DNA from: an uncultured Eubacteriales bacterium
Lineage (GTDB): Bacteria; Bacillota; Clostridia; Lachnospirales; Lachnospiraceae
Assembly (NCBI GenBank): GCA_949286525.1
Contig: CASECT010000031.1
Span: 1-41,761 of the forward strand
Length of the DNA: 41,761 bases
Direction of reading: 5' to 3'
Below, in pieces: positions 25,836-33,536 of the stretch (positions are counted from its first letter, which is position 1; every line of letters begins with the position of its first letter). Below the pieces are notes generated by a model. The model ran no database searches. It had not been told where the DNA came from and saw only the letters and a program-made list of their open reading frames with translations. A program made the translations under genes and the position numbers.

Positions 25836-26267
25836 CTAAATGCTCAGGCCGAGATCTGCCATATGCTCCGCAATCTCATCCATGTCATCATAGGTGTTGG
25901 ACTCTTCCCATTTATGCTTGTCCCAGATCTCGATCCTGCTGAGCACTCCCACAAGCACTACATCCTTCTCCAGGCCTGCGTATTCCCGAAGCACCCCCGG
26001 AATCAGGATTCTTCCCTGCTTATCTATCTCACAGGAAGCTGCTCCCGCAAAGAAAAATCTGGAAAACTTACGGGCGTCCTTGGTGGTCAGCGGCACTTCA
26101 CGGAACTTGTCCTCGATATGTTTCCACTCTTCCTGCGGATAAACGAAAAGGCATCCATCCAGACCCTTGGTTACGACAAACTCTTCCCCAAGCTGTTCAC
26201 GGAATTTCGCCGGCACAATGAGTCTGCCCTTGGCATCCACACTGTGATTGTACTCTCCCATGAACAT
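25836..26267 (-). CDS. mraZ: Transcriptional regulator MraZ
   Basis: This 143-residue AbrB-like protein forms rings and represses the division operon it heads. Two SpoVT/AbrB half domains are visible: [22 protein letters not shown] and the second [20 protein letters not shown], each with the family's (D)xKGR/(D)xQGR-IP core. The start at 26267 follows AGGAGGTGA, a near-perfect ribosome site. Four direct repeats spaced exactly 10 bp apart in its leader are its probable binding sites, so the operon is likely autoregulated. Confidence 0.95.
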   Translation of the reverse strand: MFMGEYNHSVDAKGRLIVPAKFREQLGEEFVVTKGLDGCLFVYPQEEWKHIEDKFREVPLTTKDARKFSRFFFAGAASCEIDKQGRILIPGVLREYAGLEKDVVLVGVLSRIEIWDKHKWEESNTYDDMDEIAEHMADLGLSI

Positions 26268-26318
26268 CTGCCTTTCACCTCCTCCTGTCGTTTATCCACA
26301 AAGTTATCAACTTATCCA

Positions 26319-26355
26319 CCACTTTGTTCCATTGTCCACCACTTTGAACCACTTT
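26319..26355 (-). promoter_or_regulatory. MraZ operator: four 7-mer boxes at 10-bp period
   Basis: On the minus strand AAAGTGG occurs at 26355-26349, 26345-26339 and 26325-26319, with a degenerate copy (ACAATGG) at 26335-26329. The period is exactly 10 bp, one helical turn. AAAGTGG direct repeats are the known MraZ box of mollicutes, and E. coli uses 10-bp-spaced TGGG repeats. They lie between the -10 and the mraZ start. Confidence 0.82.
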
Positions 26356-26362
26356 TAACTAC

Positions 26363-26391
26363 ATTCTAATAGAATGAGGTCCAAAAATCAA
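26363..26391 (-). promoter_or_regulatory. mraZ operon promoter
   Basis: The minus strand has TTGATT (26391-26386), a 17-bp spacer and TAGAAT (26368-26363). The predicted start falls at the edge of the first MraZ box. The 26392-26505 stretch upstream carries one further AAAGTGG in the opposite orientation (26431-26437, plus strand) and otherwise nothing I recognise. Confidence 0.65.
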
Positions 26392-26505
26392 TAGATTTTT
26401 CCCTTAATTCCGGGCTTTTTCCGAGGTGGAGGAAAGTGGTTTTCCATCCCCTACAAGATGTTGTGTTTGCTTTTTTCAAGGTACAAAATAAGGAATTTGG
26501 CGCGC

Positions 26506-26534
26506 AAAAAAAGAAACCGGCTTTCGCCGGTTTC
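26506..26534 (-). terminator. Rho-independent terminator after lgt
   Basis: GAAACCGGC / GCCGGTTTC is a perfect 9-bp stem with a 4-nt loop, followed by seven T on the minus strand. It separates lgt from the mraZ promoter. Confidence 0.93.
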
Positions 26535-26581
26535 CTCACTTTCTGACACTTATTTCCAGAGGCTGTCCCTCATTTTTTTCA

Positions 26582-27487
26582 CTATTCTTTTTCTCCCGCT
26601 TTTTCTTCTGCCTGCTCTCCCGTTCCGCATCGGGCCTTTTTTCTGACATATCCCACGCCCAGCAGCACAAGTGATACTATGACAAGCACCGCCGCCAGCG
26701 CCTGGGACACGGGAATGTTGGTGTTCCACAGGAGCAGCTGATCCGTGCGCATGCCCTCAATCCAGAATCTTCCGATGCCGTATCCCAGCAGATAGAGGAA
26801 GAAGATCTGCCCGTCAAACTGCTTCCGTTTCCGCAGAAACATCAGAATGCACAAAAGCACCAGATTCCAGAGAGACTCGTAGAGAAAAGTGGGGGTTACG
26901 CTGATGAAGCGGTCCCCGCCGATCAGTTCCACATGGTTGAGCATCTCCGTGGTCACATCGTCCATGGAGCGGATCGCGTTTAAGGGCAGCTGCATGGCAA
27001 AGAGACCGTCCGTGTACTCTCCGAAAGCCTCTCTGTTGAAAAAATTCCCCCAGCGGCCCAAAATCTGTCCCACCAGAAGTCCCAATACTACCATATCGGC
27101 AGTTTCGAGAAACCGCATCTTCTTGATCCGGCAGACAATGTAACCTGTAATAATTCCCGCAATGACCCCTCCGTAAATAGCCAGCCCTCCCTGGCGGATA
27201 TTGAAAATATTCAGGAGGTTGTCCCTGTAGAGATCCCAGGAAAAAATTACATAGTAGAGCCTCGCGCCAATGACTGCGAAAATAATCGTGAAGATACACA
27301 GGTCCAGATAGTCGTCCTCGTTCTTTCCGTTTCGCTTTGCCTCATGGAGAATCAACGCCACCCCCAGCAGCATGCCGATGGCGATGATGAGGCCGTAATA
27401 GGCAATCTCGATACCGAATACCGTGAAGGTCTTTCCCACATTTTCCAGAGTGATATGTAAATTCGGAAAAATAATCGTCTGATTCAT
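26582..27487 (-). CDS. lgt: Prolipoprotein diacylglyceryl transferase
   Basis: This 301-residue membrane enzyme transfers diacylglycerol to the lipobox cysteine of prolipoproteins. About seven helices are predicted. Family landmarks are YGLIIAIGMLLG, the RQGGLAIYGGVIAG loop, and GRWGNFFNREAFG with the essential Arg. The classical His of the HGGL motif is Gln here. The C-terminus is Lys/Glu-rich. The start at 27487 matches the family N-terminus; the open frame extends about 70 codons upstream, through the promoter and terminator region, and that extension is rejected. Confidence 0.94.
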   Translation of the reverse strand: MNQTIIFPNLHITLENVGKTFTVFGIEIAYYGLIIAIGMLLGVALILHEAKRNGKNEDDYLDLCIFTIIFAVIGARLYYVIFSWDLYRDNLLNIFNIRQGGLAIYGGVIAGIITGYIVCRIKKMRFLETADMVVLGLLVGQILGRWGNFFNREAFGEYTDGLFAMQLPLNAIRSMDDVTTEMLNHVELIGGDRFISVTPTFLYESLWNLVLLCILMFLRKRKQFDGQIFFLYLLGYGIGRFWIEGMRTDQLLLWNTNIPVSQALAAVLVIVSLVLLGVGYVRKKARCGTGEQAEEKAGEKE

Positions 27488-27529
27488 CTCTCTTATTCCT
27501 GATCCTTTCTCCTCGTATTGCCGTCCTTC

Positions 27530-27558
27530 ATTATAATGCATTCCCTTTCGCATTTCCA
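27530..27558 (-). promoter_or_regulatory. Probable lgt promoter
   Basis: TGGAAA (27558-27553), 17 bp, TATAAT (27535-27530) on the minus strand, about 43 bp before the start codon. The -10 is perfect and the -35 matches four of six positions. Confidence 0.5.
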
Positions 27559-27577
27559 CTTTTTTCCGGGAAACAGC

Positions 27578-27614
27578 AAAGAAAAGAGGAGGTATCCCAA
27601 AGGATTTACCTCCC
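27578..27614 (-). terminator. Probable terminator after the DUF1540 gene
   Basis: On the minus strand GGAGGTAAATCC and GGATACCTCC form an imperfect stem around TTTG, followed by the T-rich TCTTTTCTTT. It lies right after the stop codon at 27625. Confidence 0.65.
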
Positions 27615-27624
27615 CAAAAACCGT

Positions 27625-27933
27625 TTATTTTACCTGAAAGCTTCCGCAGGCGGTCTGTCCCACGCCGTCGCTGCTGATAATGTCTACGCTTCCGGCGGTA
27701 CACTTGGCCTGCTTGTTATATCTGCAGGTGCAGGCGTCGCAGGTAATCTCCGTGCGGCCGTCGGGCTCGCCCACCGCGTTGATGCAGGTGCCGTCCTTGC
27801 CCACCTCATAGTTGCCGCAGTAGGTCTCTTCCATCTTCATGGCAGAGCTGCCCTCCACGGTAATACCGGTTCTGCAGCAAAGTCTTCCCTCATTGTATCT
27901 GCACTCTGTCGCATTGCAATCCAACTGTGTCAT
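27625..27933 (-). CDS. Tandem DUF1540 cysteine-rich small protein
   Basis: This 102-residue protein consists of two DUF1540-like units. The first (about 3-42) has Cys in the pattern C-x4-C-x8-CC and a later C; the second (about 66-101) has CDACTC, then single Cys. A short linker with one Cys joins them. DUF1540 proteins are common in clostridia and probably bind metal through their cysteines, but no function is established. The ATG at 27933 is preferred because AAGGAG is 9 nt away; the ATG at 27939 is only 3 nt from it. It is monocistronic: a terminator follows, and lgt has its own promoter. Confidence 0.85.
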   Translation of the reverse strand: MTQLDCNATECRYNEGRLCCRTGITVEGSSAMKMEETYCGNYEVGKDGTCINAVGEPDGRTEITCDACTCRYNKQAKCTAGSVDIISSDGVGQTACGSFQVK

Positions 27934-28038
27934 AACCATGATCTCCTTTCCTTTTTTCACAGTATGACCAGTTCCGATAAGCATTATGCACACAAAGCGC
28001 CGGAAACGGATTCGCTCCCGACGCCAGGCTGAGGAGCG

Positions 28039-29706
28039 TTACGCCTTCATCTGCTCCAGTGCGTAGAGAGCCGCTCCGGTGGCTCCCACAATTTCCGGCT
28101 CCTCACATATGTAGAGCTTCGATCCGATCTTCTCCTCCACTGCCCTCACAACGCCGGGATTTTTCGCAACGCCGCCGGTCATCATGAAGTCCGGCTCCAA
28201 CCCCACACGCCGCAGCAGGCCGAAGGCCTTGTTGGCGATGGCTCCGCAGACGCCGTTGGCAATATCCGCCTTCTCTTTGTTCCGGGCAATCAGAGAGATG
28301 ACCTCAGACTCGGCAAAGACAGAGCACATACTGGTAATCTCGATCTTCTCCCTCGACTCCAGCGCAATGGCTCCCAACTCATCCAGACTGACCTCCAGAG
28401 ACCTGGCAATCATTTCCAGGAAACGCCCGGTGCCGGCAGCGCATTTGTCGTTCATGACAAAATCGCTCACATCCCCGGTCTCGTTGAGCTTGATGGCTTT
28501 GCTGTCCTGTCCGCCGATATCGAGAATCGTGCGGATCTTCGGATTGAAATAATGAGCGCCCTTGCCATGACAGCTGATCTCCGTCACATTCTCATCGGCA
28601 AAGTCGATGCTGACCCGGCCGTATCCCGTGGAGACGATCCAGGAGATATCCTCCCTTTTCAGGGACGCCTTATCCAACACTTCCTTTAAAATCCGGTCCG
28701 CGCTCTCCCCGGATTTCGCTCCGGTGCGGACCACGGAAAAAGCCACGATCTTTCGATCCTGATCCATAATTACCGCATTGGTGGATGTGGATCCGCTGTC
28801 GATCCCAAGTACATACATTGCTCTGTCTCCCTCCATATTCTTCTTTGCATGCGGCCGCTTCGGCTGCAGTGACTCCAGAAACGCCTCGATTCTGGTCAGA
28901 ATCTGGCCGTAGCTCTGCCGGGTATAATCGGTTTCCAGCAGAAGCACCGGCCGCTTCAGCCACTCCTTCAGCCAGGCGTACTCGTAGGCATAATTGTCAC
29001 AGAACTGAACTGTGTGGTAGATGATCCCGTCCACACTGTCGGCGTAGCGGCGGATCATCTCATCCCGGTTGGATGCCTGTTCCATCCGCATACAGGGAAA
29101 CTGGGAAAGCAGCCCTCTTGCATAGCTTTTCAGTGTCTCCGACTCGTCGCAGAAAATCTTTCTGCCCAGACCGGTGCAGGTCAGGTCAAAGGCCACATTT
29201 GCTCCCTTCTCTTCCAGAATTTTCTTGATATTTTCATTGACCCTGGCGCCGAGAATGCCAATGTTCAGCGCTCCCGTCTTATGGGAGATGTTCCGCTTCT
29301 CCTCTTTTCCCTTCACATAGGAGACAAAAGCCGCCTCGTCAAAGGTTTTCCCGGAGAACTTCTCATAGGATGCTATCATATCCCGGATTCTCTGCTCATA
29401 GATATCGACGCCCGCCTCTTTGGTCAGCCGCGGAGTATCCAGCATGTAGATAAATTTATCCGGATACTCTTCCCGCAACACATCATAAAGCCTGCGGATG
29501 CTGTCACAACAGGTGGTCAGGATCACACCCTCATAGCCGCCGGCCATGACGTCCTCCAGCACCCCTTTGGCAAAACTGCACATGTTCGGGTGCATCTTGA
29601 TTTCCGCCTGATGGAAATTGGTCACATCAGGTTCGATCCGCCGCATCGTAACCCCCATGGACTCGAAAATCTCAATCGGCGCGTATTTACAGATATATCC
29701 TAACAT
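28039..29706 (-). CDS. Fusion of 2-hydroxyacyl-CoA dehydratase-like subunit and activator ATPase
   Basis: Residues 1-285 resemble the HgdB-type subunit of 2-hydroxyacyl-CoA dehydratases (YICKYAPIEIFESMG, LTTCCDSIRRLYDVL, IIYHTVQFCDNYAYE, VLLLETDYTR). Residues about 297-555 are a complete BadF/BadG/BcrA/HgdC activator: YVLGIDSGSTSTNAVI, STGYGRVSIDFA, ILDIGGQDSKAIK, NDKCAAGTGRFLE, and MTGGVAKNPGVV, with cluster-binding Cys in KCAAG and SMCSVFAESE. Activators use ATP to inject a low-potential electron into the dehydratase. The start overlaps the end of the upstream dehydratase gene by 7 bp, so translation is coupled. HgdB-like proteins are usually longer (about 370-380), so this domain is short. 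Substrate is unknown; a double-cubane-cluster reductase role is an alternative. Confidence 0.87.
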   Translation of the reverse strand: MLGYICKYAPIEIFESMGVTMRRIEPDVTNFHQAEIKMHPNMCSFAKGVLEDVMAGGYEGVILTTCCDSIRRLYDVLREEYPDKFIYMLDTPRLTKEAGVDIYEQRIRDMIASYEKFSGKTFDEAAFVSYVKGKEEKRNISHKTGALNIGILGARVNENIKKILEEKGANVAFDLTCTGLGRKIFCDESETLKSYARGLLSQFPCMRMEQASNRDEMIRRYADSVDGIIYHTVQFCDNYAYEYAWLKEWLKRPVLLLETDYTRQSYGQILTRIEAFLESLQPKRPHAKKNMEGDRAMYVLGIDSGSTSTNAVIMDQDRKIVAFSVVRTGAKSGESADRILKEVLDKASLKREDISWIVSTGYGRVSIDFADENVTEISCHGKGAHYFNPKIRTILDIGGQDSKAIKLNETGDVSDFVMNDKCAAGTGRFLEMIARSLEVSLDELGAIALESREKIEITSMCSVFAESEVISLIARNKEKADIANGVCGAIANKAFGLLRRVGLEPDFMMTGGVAKNPGVVRAVEEKIGSKLYICEEPEIVGATGAALYALEQMKA

Positions 29707-31001
29707 ACTTTTTTCTGTTCCTCCTGTTCCTCTGCCACATCATCCGCGTCCAGCATTTCCAGGAAAGCCTCCAGGCGGGTCTTGATCTGTCCGTCGTGGC
29801 TGTTGCGCTTGTCGATGCCGTCTCCGTCCAGGATCAGCATCGGAATACCCTTCTCCTGGATTCGTTCCTTTAAGAGCACGCTGCAGCCTGAAGACTGCTT
29901 ACATCCCCAATGGCAAAATTGGATGACCGCGTCCGGATGGAGCATATCCGCCAGACGTCCCACCATCTGCGCCTTGTGATCGTAGGATCCGTTGTAGAGA
30001 TTGTGAATGATCTTCTTCGCCAGCGCGTGGAAGGGACGGGAAACATCCAGTTCCTCCATGGAGTCAATGATGATGTCGCTGGCAATAATCTGATATTTTT
30101 CACTTTCATTAAAATATTCACGAAGGCTCTCCTGATAGAAGGGAAGCAGGTGCACCCAGAGAATCTTCTTTCCCTCAAACTTCGGATAGGTCTGGATATC
30201 CTTTACCATAAAGCGGATCAAATCCAGGAAATCCTGCGTGCCGATCAGAAGGTGCATACCCATCATCATATAGAGATGGCTGATCAGTTCTCCCGGATAA
30301 TAGTATTCGCTCTGAAGCCGGAAGAAATGTACCAGTTCCTTTCTGGTCTCATTCTCAATCTCCAGCGCCTTTTTCAGCTTTTCCTCATCAAAAGTTTTAC
30401 CGAACTGATTTTCCAGTTCCCTGACAAAATCCTTAAGCTGTCCGGCCAGATACTCCACCGAGGCCTCATCGTCCCCGTAGGGAACATCCAGGAAAGTAAA
30501 GGGCACACCCTTCTTCTTCTCCAGATACCGGAAAGTATTGAGATTGCCGTCGCAGGATAAGGACGTGGTAACCGCGTACCTGGGTACCGGAACCGCCCCG
30601 CTGTCAATGGCCCCCACAAAAGTTTTGTGGTAGGAGCACAGAGTGGGCGCAATGCCGGAATTCTGCGCGTAATCAATCAGAAAATCCTCCAGATGATATC
30701 CGCTCAGATAGCAGGCGAGGCATTCGATGGACAGGGTATTTAACCCGAAGCAATGCATGATCTCGCAGGGAGAAAAGATATTCCCCCAGATATAGCTGTC
30801 CTGTTTTGCCAGGGAATCCGCCACCAGGGACATCATCATGGTCTCCAGCTTCTGATAGCCTTTTGACAATTCCTTTTTGGGCAGAAGCTTCATCCGAAGC
30901 TTATTCGCCTGAAAGCCCAGCATGATCTTCCCCCAGCTCTCCCCGGGATTTTTGATCGTCTGACTCTTGACATAATCAATATATTTATCTGCAATCCACA
31001 T
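29700..31001 (-). CDS. 2-hydroxyacyl-CoA dehydratase family subunit (HgdA/HgdB superfamily)
   Basis: This 433-residue protein belongs to the 2-hydroxyacyl-CoA dehydratase D-component family, whose members bind a [4Fe-4S] or double-cubane cluster. Conserved Cys-containing segments include SPCEIMHCFGLNTLSIEC (about 77-94), APTLCSYHK, TTSLSCDGN and the C-terminal FCHWGCKQSSGCSVLL. The C-terminal LDGDGIDKRN...RLEAFLEML is typical. The ATG at 31001 has GGAGG 8 nt upstream; the longer frame to 31046 is rejected. It should partner with the fused protein downstream. In the family, such enzymes dehydrate 2-hydroxyacyl-CoAs in amino-acid fermentation. No CoA-transferase or electron-transfer flavoprotein is adjacent, so that pathway is not proven here. 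Confidence 0.87.
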   Translation of the reverse strand: MWIADKYIDYVKSQTIKNPGESWGKIMLGFQANKLRMKLLPKKELSKGYQKLETMMMSLVADSLAKQDSYIWGNIFSPCEIMHCFGLNTLSIECLACYLSGYHLEDFLIDYAQNSGIAPTLCSYHKTFVGAIDSGAVPVPRYAVTTSLSCDGNLNTFRYLEKKKGVPFTFLDVPYGDDEASVEYLAGQLKDFVRELENQFGKTFDEEKLKKALEIENETRKELVHFFRLQSEYYYPGELISHLYMMMGMHLLIGTQDFLDLIRFMVKDIQTYPKFEGKKILWVHLLPFYQESLREYFNESEKYQIIASDIIIDSMEELDVSRPFHALAKKIIHNLYNGSYDHKAQMVGRLADMLHPDAVIQFCHWGCKQSSGCSVLLKERIQEKGIPMLILDGDGIDKRNSHDGQIKTRLEAFLEMLDADDVAEEQEEQKKVC

Positions 31002-31055
31002 GTCTTTTCCTCCGGAATGATTCTTTCCACATTGAAATATCAGCAAATTCTCGCC

Positions 31056-32411
31056 CTATCTTGTCAGATCCCGCACCCACTTGTTTTTTCGGTAGTGAAT
31101 CAGCACCCATGGAATCTTTCCAACCTCATCCAGGCAGGTACACGCATACACAGCCAGCACCGGCCAGTCCAGGAAAAAGGTCCCCGCTGCCGCCAGAGGA
31201 ATCGCCACGCACCACATAACCACCACCAGGCTGTACATGTCAAACATCGTATCTCCGCCCGCGGCAAAAATGCCGTTGATAATAATCGTATTGACTGCCC
31301 GGCCGATCATATAAAAGGCCATAATCAGCATCATTCCCAACAGATAGTCCTGAGCTCCCGCCGTCAGTTTTACAAAGCGCAGAATAACCGGCGTCACAAG
31401 AAGCATTACACCGGTGGATAAAAAACCGGCGATAAATGCCAGCTTTACCAATCGGTCCCCGTAAAGCTTGCCCTTCTTCAGATCGCCCGCTCCCAGTTCG
31501 TTCCCCACAAGGATCCCTCCGCCGCTGGCCAGGCCGTTGCAAAGACAGCAAACCAGATCCCGGATGACCGCAGCCACCGAATTGGCCGCCGTGGCATCCG
31601 TTCCCAAATGTCCCATAAAGGCGGAGTAGGAAGTAAATCCGATGCCCCAGGCCAGGGACGCCCCCAGAATCGGCAGTGTGCATTTTCGAAAATCCTTTGC
31701 CAGAAGACGGTTGCGCCGGAACATTCCCCGCCACTGGGGACGGATATATGTTTTCCGACAGGATAAAAAAACAACCCAGATCAACTCCAGAATCCGGGAA
31801 ACCAACGTGGAGACCGACGCCCCCTCCACTCCCATGGCCGGGAATCCCAAAAGCCCGTAAATGAAAATGGCATTCATTGCCGTGTCCGCCAGGGAGATGG
31901 TTACGCTGACGCGGGCGGCCTGGGCCGCATGTTCGCTGACTTTCATGATAGCCAGATAGCACTGTGAAATACCGGTCAGCAGATAAGACCATCCGGCAAT
32001 TTTCAGATAGCGAATCCCGATTTCAATCAGAACCTCCTCATCTGTGAAGATCAGCATCAGATATCTCGGAAAAAAGACGCACCCCGCAAAAAATGCCACA
32101 CTGACCAGGGCGCTTAAGCGCAGACTCATACAAAAAATATCGTTTAACGTCTCCTTATCTCCCTTTCCCCAGTACTGAGCCCCCAGAATCGCGATGCCCG
32201 CCGTGATGGTTCCCAACACCATGTTCTGGATAAACTGCACCTGCGTAGCCAGCGACACCGCCGACATGGCGTTCTGGTCCAGATATCCCAGCATCAGCGC
32301 GTCCATGGCCGCCACCGTCGCCAACATCAGGCTCTGAAGCGCAATGGGAAAAGCAAGGCTCCACAGCTTTCTGTAAAAAATTTTGTCATGGAAAAAACCT
32401 GCGTCACGCAT
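31056..32411 (-). CDS. MATE-family efflux transporter
   Basis: This 451-residue protein has twelve predicted membrane helices in two homologous halves, typical of multidrug and toxin extrusion antiporters. Family segments include LWSLAFPIALQSLMLATVAAMDA-like helix 1, LGAQYWGKGD in the first half and the matching LVGNELGAGDLKKG in the second. It exports an unknown compound using a Na+ or H+ gradient. It begins 20 bp after queA, so the two are probably cotranscribed, and precedes the dehydratase genes by 54 bp. A functional link to either neighbour is not evident. Confidence 0.92.
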   Translation of the reverse strand: MRDAGFFHDKIFYRKLWSLAFPIALQSLMLATVAAMDALMLGYLDQNAMSAVSLATQVQFIQNMVLGTITAGIAILGAQYWGKGDKETLNDIFCMSLRLSALVSVAFFAGCVFFPRYLMLIFTDEEVLIEIGIRYLKIAGWSYLLTGISQCYLAIMKVSEHAAQAARVSVTISLADTAMNAIFIYGLLGFPAMGVEGASVSTLVSRILELIWVVFLSCRKTYIRPQWRGMFRRNRLLAKDFRKCTLPILGASLAWGIGFTSYSAFMGHLGTDATAANSVAAVIRDLVCCLCNGLASGGGILVGNELGAGDLKKGKLYGDRLVKLAFIAGFLSTGVMLLVTPVILRFVKLTAGAQDYLLGMMLIMAFYMIGRAVNTIIINGIFAAGGDTMFDMYSLVVVMWCVAIPLAAAGTFFLDWPVLAVYACTCLDEVGKIPWVLIHYRKNKWVRDLTR

Positions 32412-32431
32412 TGTTTATTTACCGTCCTCTC

Positions 32432-33457
32432 TCAAATAATCAGCATGGCATCCCCAAAGCTGAAAAAACGATACCGCTCCCTTACCGCGATCTGATAGGC
32501 GTTCAGCACATGTTCCCGGCCCGCCAGGGCGCTGACCAGCATGACCAGCGTGGACTCCGGCAGATGAAAGTTGGTAATCAGGCCGTCCAGTACCTTGAAC
32601 CGATAGCCCGGATAGATGAAAATGTCCGTCCAGCCGCTGCACTCTCTCAGACGTCCCTTATCGTCCGCCGCGGACTCGATGGTGCGGGTGCTGGTGGTCC
32701 CCACACAGATTACCCGACCGCCGGAAGCCTTCGTCCCGTTGATGGTATCCGCCGCCTCTTTGGAAATCATGAAAAATTCCGAGTGCATGTGATGATCCTG
32801 AACGTGTTCCACCTTGACCGGTCGGAAAGTACCAAGCCCCACATGCAGGGTTACCTCGGCGATCTTTACTCCCATAGCCCGGATCTCCTCCAGCAGCTCC
32901 TCCGTGAAGTGGAGCCCCGCCGTAGGAGCCGCCGCGGAACCGTCATATTTCGCATAGACGGTCTGATAGCGATTCTTGTCCTTCAGCTCGTGGGTAATGT
33001 AGGGAGGCAGGGGCATCTGTCCCAGCTGATCCAAAATCTCCTCGAAAATCCCGTCGTACTCGAAACGGATCAGACGGTTTCCCTCCTCCACAATGTCGAT
33101 GATCTCTCCCTTTAAAAGCCCGTCCCCGAAGGAGAAGCGGGCTCCGATCTTCGCCTTTTTCCCGGGCTTTACCAGAGTCTCCCAGACATTATCGCTCTTC
33201 CGTTTCAGCAGAAGCAGTTCCATTCTGGAATGGGTTTCCTCCTTCTCCCCGATGAGCCGGGCCGGGATAACTCTGGTATTGTTCAGCACCAGACAGTCTC
33301 CCGGGCGAAGATAATCTTTGATATCATAAAAATGGCGATGGGTCACATCGCCGGTTTCCTTGTCCAACACCATCAGTCTGGAGTTGGAGCGCTTTTCCAG
33401 AGGATCCTGCGCAATCAGATCCTCCGGAAGTTCATAATAAAAATCCTTTACGTCCAT
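32432..33457 (-). CDS. queA: S-adenosylmethionine:tRNA ribosyltransferase-isomerase
   Basis: This 341-residue enzyme moves the ribosyl part of SAM to preQ1 in tRNA, giving epoxyqueuosine, the penultimate queuosine step. Signature segments are [26 protein letters not shown] at the N-terminus (residues 5-30), [40 protein letters not shown] and the C-terminal [17 protein letters not shown]. The ATG at 33457 follows CAGGAG and matches the family N-terminus. It lies 79 bp after pheT on the same strand. Its partner in salvage, queT, is 25 kb away under a preQ1 riboswitch; queA itself has no such aptamer. Confidence 0.96.
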   Translation of the reverse strand: MDVKDFYYELPEDLIAQDPLEKRSNSRLMVLDKETGDVTHRHFYDIKDYLRPGDCLVLNNTRVIPARLIGEKEETHSRMELLLLKRKSDNVWETLVKPGKKAKIGARFSFGDGLLKGEIIDIVEEGNRLIRFEYDGIFEEILDQLGQMPLPPYITHELKDKNRYQTVYAKYDGSAAAPTAGLHFTEELLEEIRAMGVKIAEVTLHVGLGTFRPVKVEHVQDHHMHSEFFMISKEAADTINGTKASGGRVICVGTTSTRTIESAADDKGRLRECSGWTDIFIYPGYRFKVLDGLITNFHLPESTLVMLVSALAGREHVLNAYQIAVRERYRFFSFGDAMLII

Positions 33458-33536
33458 ATCCGTACGCTCCTGTCGCATGCGCAGCTTCCACACACGTTCC
33501 CGGTGCTCTCCGCCGCGATGTTCCGATGTTTTTGTC

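Noticed and set aside
26458-26646. Plus-strand 62-codon frame
   Set aside because: It crosses the lgt terminator and the lgt 3' end, with no start signal.
27488-27703. N-terminal extension of Lgt by about 70 residues
   Set aside because: It would include the promoter and run into the DUF1540 gene and its terminator; the family starts at the ATG at 27487.
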